From Planctomycetota bacterium (GTDB taxonomy: Bacteria; Planctomycetota; Phycisphaerae; Sedimentisphaerales; SG8-4): a stretch of 8,365 bases of DNA. Position numbers and translations under genes: made by a program. Positions 1 to 6,384 of this stretch are shown piece by piece. How positions within the stretch are numbered: position 1 is the first letter of the stretch; each line of letters begins with the position of its first letter. The stretch covers positions 1-8,365 of the forward strand of contig JAUWKC010000057.1 of NCBI GenBank assembly GCA_030607345.1. Reading direction: 5' to 3'. The notes below the pieces were generated by a model that was not told the origin of the DNA, did not search any database, and worked only from the letters and a program-made list of their open reading frames with translations.

Positions 1-1162
1 CTCCATTCGGGCATTCGACAAGCGCCGGGTCGTGATTATGATTCGAAAACAGCGGTCCCATGGAACCCGGGGCAAGCTTAACATACCGGCGGGGCCCCTT
101 GAAGTGCGGCACGGTAGTCTCCGGCCCTTTTGTTAAGTCAGCAGTCCTGTCTTGTATAACATTTTGCTGACAGGGCATCGCCGGCCGCTCCGGCCAAGGC
201 GTGGTATTGGGCTTCTCGCCCAGCACTACCCTGAAACCAATATACCAGTTCCTGTCCGCGGGCAGCGTCCCCATTCGGTTCGCCGAGCGCAGATAATAAA
301 GCTCCGTCGAATGGCTGCCGCCGCGAGCGACCTTGAAGTCGCCGGCCGCCCGGCCCACCGGGTCAACCTTTTCTCCAGGCGCGTACCAGCCGTACCAGTC
401 GCTGCCCCATTCTTCCACGTTGCCGTGCTTATCGTACAGCCCCCACTGGTTGGCAGGCGTCTTTCCACCGGTCAGGCGGGCAGGAACCTTCTCCTTACGC
501 TCGACCCACTTCGGGTCAATAATCTCTTCGGTCGTTCGCGGGTCCGGATACCAGCTTCGCCGAACATTCTTGCGGAACGCCTCAGGCAGACTGTCGCCGG
601 TGCTAAACGGCGTCTGCTTGCCGGCACGACAGCAATATTCCCACTCAGCTTCCGTTGGCAGACGGTAAGATTTTGCTTCTTTGTCGCAGAGCCACCGGCA
701 GAATTCGGCTGCCTCGTACCAACTGACAAATACTACCGCCTCGTCGTCGTCCTTTGAAAACCCCAGCTTGCCGCGAGCCGCGCGATGCTCAGGGTCAAAC
801 ATCTCAAACTGGGCATTGCTAACCTCGCAGACGCCCATATAAAAAGGCTTCGTGATGTCGACCTTATGTCTCGGATGCTCATCGAAGTCCCCGTTGGGAA
901 AATGCCCCGGTGCTGTCAACAGCTCCTTCGGCAGTCCGCCGGCGGCGGATTGTTCGAAGCCCATCTCGAAGCTGCCCGGCTCAATACGAACCAGCTTCAT
1001 ACCAATAGAGTTCGTATAAATCGGACCCGTCGGCAGCCTGGCGGCATTCACAGGACAGCTCAGAATCGCAACCAGGCTAACTAACCAGAGCGCCAAGGCA
1101 CTTGCCCTGCCTGAACGTGCAGAGTTTCCCCTTGATGGCTGCAACTGGTCAGTTGTGCCCAT
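1..1162 (-). CDS. Secreted SUMF1-like / BNR sialidase-fold protein, second tandem copy (C-terminus cut by window edge)
   Basis: Only the first 387 codons are in the window. The start ATG (1160-1162) follows an AAAGGTGA ribosome site that overlaps the stop of the upstream paralogue. Residues 1-40 form an export signal with a long basic N-region (Arg 11, 16, 19) and a hydrophobic core at about 22-35; ILSC (Cys36) could be a lipobox, or signal peptidase I could cut after VNA (38-40). Residues about 49-316 are a SUMF1/FGE-sulfatase-fold domain, with RLPTEAEWEY (about 167-176), HGNVEEW (246-252) and RGGSHST followed by RSANR (280-296). The cysteine pair of true formylglycine-generating enzymes is absent from that last segment. 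From about residue 370 a BNR sialidase-like domain begins (HNHDPALVECPNG) and runs off the window. Across 70 residues around HGNVEEW-GFRVV, 47 match the neighbouring paralogue. Relative to it, this copy has about 18 extra residues near 202-231. The substrate is unknown; a glycan-active extracytoplasmic role is inferred. Confidence 0.88.
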   Translation of the reverse strand, partial: MGTTDQLQPSRGNSARSGRASALALWLVSLVAILSCPVNAARLPTGPIYTNSIGMKLVRIEPGSFEMGFEQSAAGGLPKELLTAPGHFPNGDFDEHPRHKVDITKPFYMGVCEVSNAQFEMFDPEHRAARGKLGFSKDDDEAVVFVSWYEAAEFCRWLCDKEAKSYRLPTEAEWEYCCRAGKQTPFSTGDSLPEAFRKNVRRSWYPDPRTTEEIIDPKWVERKEKVPARLTGGKTPANQWGLYDKHGNVEEWGSDWYGWYAPGEKVDPVGRAAGDFKVARGGSHSTELYYLRSANRMGTLPADRNWYIGFRVVLGEKPNTTPWPERPAMPCQQNVIQDRTADLTKGPETTVPHFKGPRRYVKLAPGSMGPLFSNHNHDPALVECPNG

Positions 1163-1165
1163 TCG

Positions 1166-1173
1166 TCACCTTT
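1166..1173 (-). promoter_or_regulatory. Ribosome binding site overlapping the upstream stop codon
   Basis: On the minus strand AAAGGTGA includes the TGA stop of the 1166-3730 gene and lies 3 bases before the ATG of the next gene. The arrangement suggests that translation of the second paralogue is coupled to the first. Confidence 0.55.
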
Positions 1174-3730
1174 CTATGTTCAGCGGTTCGACCTCAAAAT
1201 AGTCGATGTCCATACTGCCGTTACTCATCAGGAAAAACGCAGCGGCCGATTCGCTCACGGCAGTTTGATGTTCAAGCCCGGCTTTGCTCTTGGGCAGCTC
1301 GGTGGTTGGTTCGTCGCCGTCAAGGCCGTAGAAAATCCGCCACCGTTTGCTGTCCTCGTTCCACGTAAACTTCACCTTGGCTGCTCTTGGCGGACTCGAA
1401 AGCGAAACTTCATCGAGCTTGTCGGCCTGCACCGCGACCAGCATCGAGCCGCTGAATGGGTCTTTGAAGCCGAGCGTCACTCCGGGCGGCGTCTTCTTCC
1501 CGTAGTCGTTGTAGTGAATGTTCTTTACGACGAAAAGCGCTTCGAATGAACCGCTGCCCACTACGCGGTTGAGTCCGTAGAAATGATTATGCGAGTCGAC
1601 GGCATACTGGCCTTTGCCGTTGAAGCCGCCGGTAAAGCCCTTGTATAGGTGCCAGTCGTCGGCGTCGAATTTGTCCGGGCCGCTGAACGTCTCACGGACG
1701 TGCTTTACCCGCACAGGCGGATGCGAAACGGGCGGCGGGGGAGTCTTCAACCATTGCGAATTAAAGGCGTAATGGTTTCGGCTGCTGATAAGATGTATTA
1801 CCCCATCGAGACCCTGGCAGATGGCAAGATAGCCCCGGTACTCGCCGCTGCGGGCGCTCAGGGTAATCGCGCCGCCGTCGGTGCACTCTATCGTTCTTGG
1901 CGGACCGTCATCCGTGATTAGCCGTTTGTAGGGCCAGTTCTTTCCGTTGTCTTGCGACAGGGCTGCGAACAAGCCGCGAACCTGGCGATGCTGTCCCGAA
2001 GAGTCCGTTACCGTTATGCCGCCGTTCGCAAAAGAAGCAAACACAAGTGAGTCATCTCTCAGACGCAGGAGGACCAGACGTTGGCCTCCTCCGATGCCGC
2101 CGAATTCACTTGCCGTAGAAGTGAAAGTCTTGCCGCCGTCGGTCGATACGCTCATCGGCATTTTCCCTTCGATGTTCCCACTCCGGCTAAAGGCTACGAT
2201 GCGCCCGTCGGCCGCCTGTGTGGCGCCCACGTGGATGCCGGGTATGTCACCGCCCGGATTAAACCAGCTAAGTCCCTCGTCCCGACTCATCCACAGGGTA
2301 TCTGGTCCGTCGACGGCCAGGGCAATTGCCCCGTCGTTCATTCGAAATACCGGTTCGCTCGGCTGATGGCCGCCCGTATGCTCCGGACAAATCAACCGGG
2401 GGCTCGACCAGGTGGCGCCGCTGTCGCGTGAGGTTCGCATCACAAGGGCCAGCGGACCGTAAGAGCCGCCCGCCGATACTCCGCTGAAATGATAGAGCTT
2501 GTCCTTTCCATCGAACCACAGCGCCGGTGCATGGTCATTGCGGTCGGGCGTATCAAAGAACGTCGAGGCCGGCTCCCAGTTCTTGTTGCCCCATCTCAGC
2601 CGGCTCGCCGCAAGGCCAAGCTCGCGGTCCTTCTCCGAGACGCACGTGTACCAGACGGCCAGAAGGTCGCCGTTCGGGCACTCGACAATCGCCGGGTCGT
2701 GGTTGTGCCCGGAAAACAAAGGCCCTTTCGCTTCTTTTGGAATCCTCACGTACTTGCGCGGGCCATTAAAATAGGGCTTGTCCGGGTCGGGGCCTTGAGT
2801 CACATCGGCAGGATTGTTCTTGATTACGTAACGCTGGTTCAGCGGACGCCGAGGCGCACCCAGCGCCTCGCCGGCGGGCGGCCCACCAATCACAACCCTG
2901 AACCCAATAAGCCAGTGCTTGTCCTCCGGCACCGCGCCCATCCGATTGGCCGAACGCAGAAAGTAAATCGGCGTGCTGTGACTGCCGCCCCGCAGAACCC
3001 GAAAATCACCCGTCTCGTACCCGACCGGGTCGGTCTGCACGCCGCTGTTATAAGGACCGTACCAGTCGCGGCACCATTCCTCGACATTGCCGTGCATGTC
3101 GTACAGCCCCCAGCGGTTGGCAGGAGTCTTACCTACGTGCAAAGGCACCTGACCGGGCCAGCCCGTCATTCGAGCGTTTTTTCGGAACTCGACCGGCAGT
3201 GTCTCGCCCGTATAGTAGTTTGTACCGGTCCCCGCTCGGCAGGCGTATTCCCACTCGGCCTCCGTCGGCAGACGGCAGGGCAGGCCTTGCCTGTCCGAAA
3301 GCCACCGACAAAACGCCGTTGCGTCATACCAGTTGACGTTGATAACAGCTTCGTCGTCTTGCTTGGAAAGGCCGTTGTCTTTGCCCCGCAGCTTCTTATG
3401 GTCAGGCCTGAAAAGCTCGTATTGCTTATTCGTGACCTCGCAGACGCCCATATAGAAAGGCTTGCTGATTTTCACCGTGTGCACCGGTTTTTCGTCGAAG
3501 TCGCCGTTGCTGAAGGTATCCATTCGCCCGCCGCGTCGAGAGCTTATTATCCAGAGCAGTTCGGCCGGCAAAGGTGTCTTTAACTGTCCCATCTGGAACT
3601 CGCCGGGCTCAATCCGGACAAACTCCATACCTATAGAATTCGTAAATGACGCCCCCTCGGGCTCCAGGCCGAAAACCGGCGCCAATAGTACGCCGACAAG
3701 ACCAACGCAAACAACAAACACTTTTCTCAT
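1166..3730 (-). CDS. Secreted three-domain protein: SUMF1-like domain, BNR sialidase-fold domain, C-terminal lectin-like domain
   Basis: This is a complete protein of 854 residues. Residues 1-20 are a typical signal peptide. Residues about 27-281 are a SUMF1/FGE-sulfatase-fold domain: NSIGMEFVRIEPGEFQMG (31-48), GVCEVTN (95-101), RLPTEAEWEYACRAG (153-167), HGNVEEWCRDWYG (213-225), and RGGSHST with RSANR (247-263). The two catalytic cysteines of true FGE are missing there, so sulfatase activation is unlikely. Residues about 327-660 form a BNR/sialidase-like propeller (PF13088 type), starting with VRIP and HNHDPAIVECPNGDLLAVW and carrying four Asp-boxes: SRDSGATW (434), SRDEGLSW (482), STDGGKTF (529) and SQDNGKNW (592). 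After a proline-rich linker (PPPP, about 664-667), residues 676-850 are a beta-rich region, possibly a concanavalin-like domain. The family is often called exo-alpha-sialidase, but BNR_2 proteins include other glycan enzymes, so the reaction is not settled. The start has an AGGAG site 7 bases upstream. Confidence 0.93.
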   Translation of the reverse strand: MRKVFVVCVGLVGVLLAPVFGLEPEGASFTNSIGMEFVRIEPGEFQMGQLKTPLPAELLWIISSRRGGRMDTFSNGDFDEKPVHTVKISKPFYMGVCEVTNKQYELFRPDHKKLRGKDNGLSKQDDEAVINVNWYDATAFCRWLSDRQGLPCRLPTEAEWEYACRAGTGTNYYTGETLPVEFRKNARMTGWPGQVPLHVGKTPANRWGLYDMHGNVEEWCRDWYGPYNSGVQTDPVGYETGDFRVLRGGSHSTPIYFLRSANRMGAVPEDKHWLIGFRVVIGGPPAGEALGAPRRPLNQRYVIKNNPADVTQGPDPDKPYFNGPRKYVRIPKEAKGPLFSGHNHDPAIVECPNGDLLAVWYTCVSEKDRELGLAASRLRWGNKNWEPASTFFDTPDRNDHAPALWFDGKDKLYHFSGVSAGGSYGPLALVMRTSRDSGATWSSPRLICPEHTGGHQPSEPVFRMNDGAIALAVDGPDTLWMSRDEGLSWFNPGGDIPGIHVGATQAADGRIVAFSRSGNIEGKMPMSVSTDGGKTFTSTASEFGGIGGGQRLVLLRLRDDSLVFASFANGGITVTDSSGQHRQVRGLFAALSQDNGKNWPYKRLITDDGPPRTIECTDGGAITLSARSGEYRGYLAICQGLDGVIHLISSRNHYAFNSQWLKTPPPPVSHPPVRVKHVRETFSGPDKFDADDWHLYKGFTGGFNGKGQYAVDSHNHFYGLNRVVGSGSFEALFVVKNIHYNDYGKKTPPGVTLGFKDPFSGSMLVAVQADKLDEVSLSSPPRAAKVKFTWNEDSKRWRIFYGLDGDEPTTELPKSKAGLEHQTAVSESAAAFFLMSNGSMDIDYFEVEPLNIER

Positions 3731-3737
3731 TATAGCA

Positions 3738-3742
3738 CTCCT
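3738..3742 (-). promoter_or_regulatory. Ribosome binding site of the 854-residue secreted protein
   Basis: AGGAG on the minus strand lies 7 bases before the ATG at 3728-3730. This fixes the start just ahead of a good signal peptide. Confidence 0.65.
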
Positions 3743-3786
3743 GGGACCACCTCATCCGTTATATGCGCCAACCTGCTTCGGGGTGA

Positions 3787-4388
3787 TTTTTCGCCAAGTA
3801 TAACCGGCGAAGACCCCTGCCGCAAGGCTACCTTTCAGTCTGCCAGAGTGCCGACGGGCTCGTGCATCTTATAAGCAGCCGCCAGCACTACAGCTTTAAC
3901 CTTAAATGGCTTACTACCACGCCGCCACCGGCAAAGGCCTGTACCCAATACGCTGTGGCAGCAGACCGGGCCGAATAAATCACATAGTCGGCCAAGGCTC
4001 ATTCGAGGCATTTTTTGATTTGAAGAATATGAGTCTCGCTCCGGACACGGGCAAACAGGGTGTCACTGTCTGGTTCAGGGACGGATTGGCAGGGAAGTTC
4101 TCCGTTTATATCGCCAAACGAGTATATGGGCATCAGCGAAAGCAGCGACGTCAAATACGAAAACATGCCGCAGTCGGCAAAACTCAGAATCATCTGGAAC
4201 GCCGTCAATAAGCAGTGGCGTGTCTTCTACGGCCTCAACGGCGGCGAGCCGACCAGCGAACTGTCGAGAAGCAAGCAGGGGTTCTATGTCCAACAGCCTA
4301 TGGGCCAGTCCACCGCCGTCCATATTATGGTTGGCCACGGCAGCGCTGACATCAACCGCTTTGAAATCAGACCGCTCCGAGCCGAAAG
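3787..4388 (+). pseudogene. Decayed C-terminal fragment of a third SUMF1/BNR sialidase-like paralogue, inverted
   Basis: Three plus-strand pieces align in order with residues about 628-850 of the 854-residue protein. Frame 1 at 3787-3978 gives GYLSVCQSADGLVHLISSR, matching the intact GYLAICQGLDGVIHLISSR, and then hits TAA at 3976. Around TTPPPAKG about 37 residues present in the intact copy are missing. Frame 3 (about 3916-4110) gives IVGQGSFEAFFDLKN, matching VVGSGSFEALFVVKN. Frame 1 again (about 4114-4388) gives KQWRVFYGLNGGEPTSEL, matching KRWRIFYGLDGDEPTTEL; 27 of the last 59 aligned residues are identical by eye. There is no start region and no homologous stop: the reading frame runs on to 4443, into the 3' end of the convergent aldolase gene. 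At least two frame changes and one internal deletion show that it is dead. The orientation is opposite to every intact gene in the window. Confidence 0.85.
3797..3825 (-). promoter_or_regulatory. Candidate sigma70-type promoter for the secreted-protein pair
   Basis: On the minus strand TTGCGG (3820-3825) is followed after 17 bases by TATACT (3797-3802), giving a leader of roughly 60 bases before the ATG at 3730. The -10 box differs from consensus at one position, while the -35 box matches at only three. It lies inside the decayed plus-strand relic. The 677-base distance from the preceding minus-strand gene makes a separate promoter here likely, but this exact site is a guess. Confidence 0.3.
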
Positions 4389-4407
4389 CCAAATACAAGC
4401 GGGCGCC

Positions 4408-5391
4408 TTAAAGCACGCCCATTTCTTTGAGCACTGTTTTTAGTTGCTTTATCTCCTCGGCGGTTAATCTCTCTATAGGTTCCCGAACCTCGCCGCCCGG
4501 CAGGCCGGTCAGATTCATCGCCTCTTTAATGATGCTGTGGGCCAAAGCAAAATCGGGCGCCGCCAAAAACGGAGAAAGTATGCCCGGCACCGGGCTGCGA
4601 CTCTGCAAAACTTTTGAGCGGAACTCGTAGTACGGTGCAATTCTGTCTGTCAGCTCCACAAGCCTGTCGAAATCACGCCGAACCGCAGCCCTGTAAAATG
4701 CAACGGCTATCTCCGGAGCAAAATTGGCCAGCTCCGTGACAAAGCCCGGACAGTGGAGAACTGCAAAGAACGGATAAACGAGCTGGCCCATACCGCAGAG
4801 TATGGCCATATCGTTGGGGTCAACGGCCCTGTGCATCCAGTAATACTTGGCGACGTCGGTAATAGTCTCCTTATCGCCTACGATATTGTCTATCTTCGAC
4901 AGCCTCGCCATAAGCGGCGGGTCAATCCATAGTTTCGTCATCACGGGATTGTTGTAGAGCATAATGCCTATGTCGATGTTGTCAGCCAGCGTCTTAAAGT
5001 GGCGGTACAGCCCCTCCTCTGTAACAGGCTGGTAATAGGGATTCAGCACCATGACGCCGTCGGCGCCGACCTGCTGGGCGTACTGACTCAATTCTATTGT
5101 CCGGCGAGTGCCCGACCGTCCTGTACCTGCGAAGAGAGGAAACCTGCCGTCAAGCTCTTCTGCAGTGACACGAATTACCGTTTTGCACTCCTCGTCTGTC
5201 ATCGCGTAGAATTCACCGATGCTTCCGGTAGTTAGAAAGACGGCGTCCTGTCCTTTAAGGGCCTCTGCTACATGGTTGACAGAAATGCGCAGCGCCTTCT
5301 CGTCCAGGTCGCCGTCTTTGTCAAACGGAGTCATCACAACGTGAACGACGCCCTTTATTTTATTCTTCAGCTCTTCGAAGTTCACAGCCAT
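4408..5391 (-). CDS. DapA-superfamily aldolase/dehydratase with atypical active site
   Basis: A 327-residue TIM-barrel protein of the dihydrodipicolinate synthase/N-acetylneuraminate lyase superfamily, cytoplasmic. Visible motifs are TPF (21-23), GSIGEF (56-61), FAGTGRSG (87-94), NPYYQP (117-122), YNNP (146-149) and VGDKE (171-175). Lys174 is the expected Schiff-base lysine and Tyr146 the proton-relay tyrosine. GSIGE replaces the usual GTTGE, so the second Thr is Ile58, and the position of the carboxylate-binding Arg of true DapA is Met151. It is therefore unlikely to make dihydrodipicolinate; cleavage or dehydration of a 2-keto-3-deoxy acid is more likely. The GEFYAMT stretch recalls 5-dehydro-4-deoxyglucarate dehydratases, but this is weak. 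The chosen start (5389-5391) has GGAG 7 bases upstream; an alternative ATG at 5418 adds nine residues but sits only 1 base after its GGAGG. It is the last gene of the minus-strand metabolic run and converges on the relic. Confidence 0.9.
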   Translation of the reverse strand: MAVNFEELKNKIKGVVHVVMTPFDKDGDLDEKALRISVNHVAEALKGQDAVFLTTGSIGEFYAMTDEECKTVIRVTAEELDGRFPLFAGTGRSGTRRTIELSQYAQQVGADGVMVLNPYYQPVTEEGLYRHFKTLADNIDIGIMLYNNPVMTKLWIDPPLMARLSKIDNIVGDKETITDVAKYYWMHRAVDPNDMAILCGMGQLVYPFFAVLHCPGFVTELANFAPEIAVAFYRAAVRRDFDRLVELTDRIAPYYEFRSKVLQSRSPVPGILSPFLAAPDFALAHSIIKEAMNLTGLPGGEVREPIERLTAEEIKQLKTVLKEMGVL

Positions 5392-5398
5392 TTGTCTG

Positions 5399-5402
5399 CT
5401 CC
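5399..5402 (-). promoter_or_regulatory. Ribosome binding site deciding the start of the first DapA-like gene
   Basis: GGAG on the minus strand lies 7 bases before the ATG at 5389-5391. It favours that start over the upstream ATG at 5416-5418, whose only GGAGG is 1 base away. Confidence 0.5.
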
Positions 5403-5439
5403 AGTCTGTCTGAAACATGCCTCCAGGCGGGATGCATCT

Positions 5440-6357
5440 TCAAATCACGTTCAATTGTTTCATTAGCTTCTTAACTTGTGCTATCTCGTCTTCCGTACCC
5501 GGCATAAGTGGGAGCCTTGGTATACCTGCATCGTAGCCAATCAACCTCATAGCGTCCTTCAGCAGGCAGCATGGGTTGTATCGGTCGCCGGGGGAAAGAG
5601 ACCTGAACAAGGGCAGAAACGACTGCTGCATCTTTGCGGCCTTGGCTACATTACCCGCGAGGAAAATCTCTATCATTTCTCTTAGCCGGTCGCCGATTAG
5701 ATGAGACCCGCCGCTGACAATTCCACCCATCCTCTTGGCTGCCCCCTGGGCAAAGGCTTCCAGAATCATCGCATCGTCGCCGCAGTATACAATAAAATCT
5801 TCCGGGGTGCAGTTGATATACGTTGTAATCTGCTTTGGGTTTATTTCAGCTTCTTCCTTTATGCCGATAATGTTGTCTATCTTTGCAAGCTCGGCAACCG
5901 TTTCAGGATTGATGTTCACACCGGCAAAAATCGGGATGTTGTACATAACCACGTTGATTTTAAGCTCGCTTGCAACCGTGCTGAAGTGATTGTAGAGCTC
6001 TTTCTGGCTCGGCCTTGTGTAGTAAGGTGAAACCACCATCACCAAATCAATGCCGAGCTGTTCTGCCCTCTTGCTCAGTTCAATCGTTTCGAGCGTGGAA
6101 ACAGCACCGGTCCCGGCAATCAGCGGCACCTTATCTCCGACCGCCTCTTTTACGACTTCAAAAAGCCGCACCCTTTCCTCGGAGTTCATAGAAAAGAACT
6201 CTCCCGTCGTGCCGGACAGTATCAATGAGTCGGCCTTTTTCTCTTCTACCAGTTTCTCGGCAACGCCGGCCGCCGCGTCGTAATCCACGCTTTGGTCCTG
6301 CTTAAACGGTGTTACCATCGGTACCAGTATTCTGCCGTAGTGCTCTTTGTCGAACAT
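5440..6357 (-). CDS. DapA-superfamily lyase (N-acetylneuraminate lyase / keto-deoxy acid aldolase-like)
   Basis: A 305-residue cytoplasmic TIM-barrel enzyme with well-kept superfamily motifs: VTPF (15-18), GTTGEFFSM (49-57), IAGTG (80-84), SPYYTRPSQKELYNHF (110-125), MYNIPIFAGV (138-147) and IIGIKEEAE (163-171). Lys167 should form the Schiff base with the 2-keto acid, and Tyr139 is the relay tyrosine. The Arg that binds the substrate carboxylate in true DapA (E. coli Arg138) is Phe144 here; YNIPxxxGV resembles N-acetylneuraminate lyase and sugar-acid aldolases. A GDD (193-195) follows where sugar-hydroxyl contacts occur in the lyase. It differs clearly from the neighbouring DapA-like gene, so the two probably handle different steps or isomers. 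The start at 6355-6357 has AAAGGAG 7 bases upstream; the longer GTG start at 6381 lacks a good site. It follows the UroD-like gene after 27 bases. Confidence 0.92.
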   Translation of the reverse strand: MFDKEHYGRILVPMVTPFKQDQSVDYDAAAGVAEKLVEEKKADSLILSGTTGEFFSMNSEERVRLFEVVKEAVGDKVPLIAGTGAVSTLETIELSKRAEQLGIDLVMVVSPYYTRPSQKELYNHFSTVASELKINVVMYNIPIFAGVNINPETVAELAKIDNIIGIKEEAEINPKQITTYINCTPEDFIVYCGDDAMILEAFAQGAAKRMGGIVSGGSHLIGDRLREMIEIFLAGNVAKAAKMQQSFLPLFRSLSPGDRYNPCCLLKDAMRLIGYDAGIPRLPLMPGTEDEIAQVKKLMKQLNVI

Positions 6358-6364
6358 AACCATG

Positions 6365-6371
6365 CTCCTTT
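6365..6371 (-). promoter_or_regulatory. Ribosome binding site deciding the start of the second DapA-like gene
   Basis: AAAGGAG on the minus strand is 7 bases before the ATG at 6355-6357. The other ATG at 6361-6363 is only 1 base from it, which supports the shorter 305-residue product. Confidence 0.6.
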
Positions 6372-6384
6372 CCACAGACACCGC

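Noticed and set aside
152..757. Plus-strand open frame of 201 codons
   Set aside because: It is antisense to the second paralogue's SUMF1 domain, which reads cleanly on the minus strand from 1162 to the window edge.
2489..3583. Long plus-strand open frame of 364 codons
   Set aside because: It lies wholly antisense to the SUMF1/BNR gene, whose product has clear domains. The plus-strand product is Arg/Val-rich with no recognisable motif, as expected for a GC-rich shadow frame.
3755..3775. TATAAC as an alternative -10 box upstream of the secreted-protein gene
   Set aside because: No acceptable -35 hexamer occurs 16-18 bases upstream on the minus strand.
4401..4420. Possible terminator hairpin (GGGCG...CGCCC) around the aldolase stop
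   Set aside because: The stem is only 5-6 pairs with an imperfect interior, and no T-run follows on the minus strand.
4060..4443. Plus-strand open frame of 127 codons as a stand-alone gene
   Set aside because: It aligns with the C-terminal end of the 854-residue paralogue, begins inside a segment that aligns in another frame, and overruns the end of the homology into the aldolase gene. It is better explained as part of the relic.
4408..6357. Calling the two DapA-like genes dapA (lysine biosynthesis)
   Set aside because: Both lack the carboxylate-binding arginine that follows YNxP in true dihydrodipicolinate synthase, and they sit in a transporter/sugar operon.
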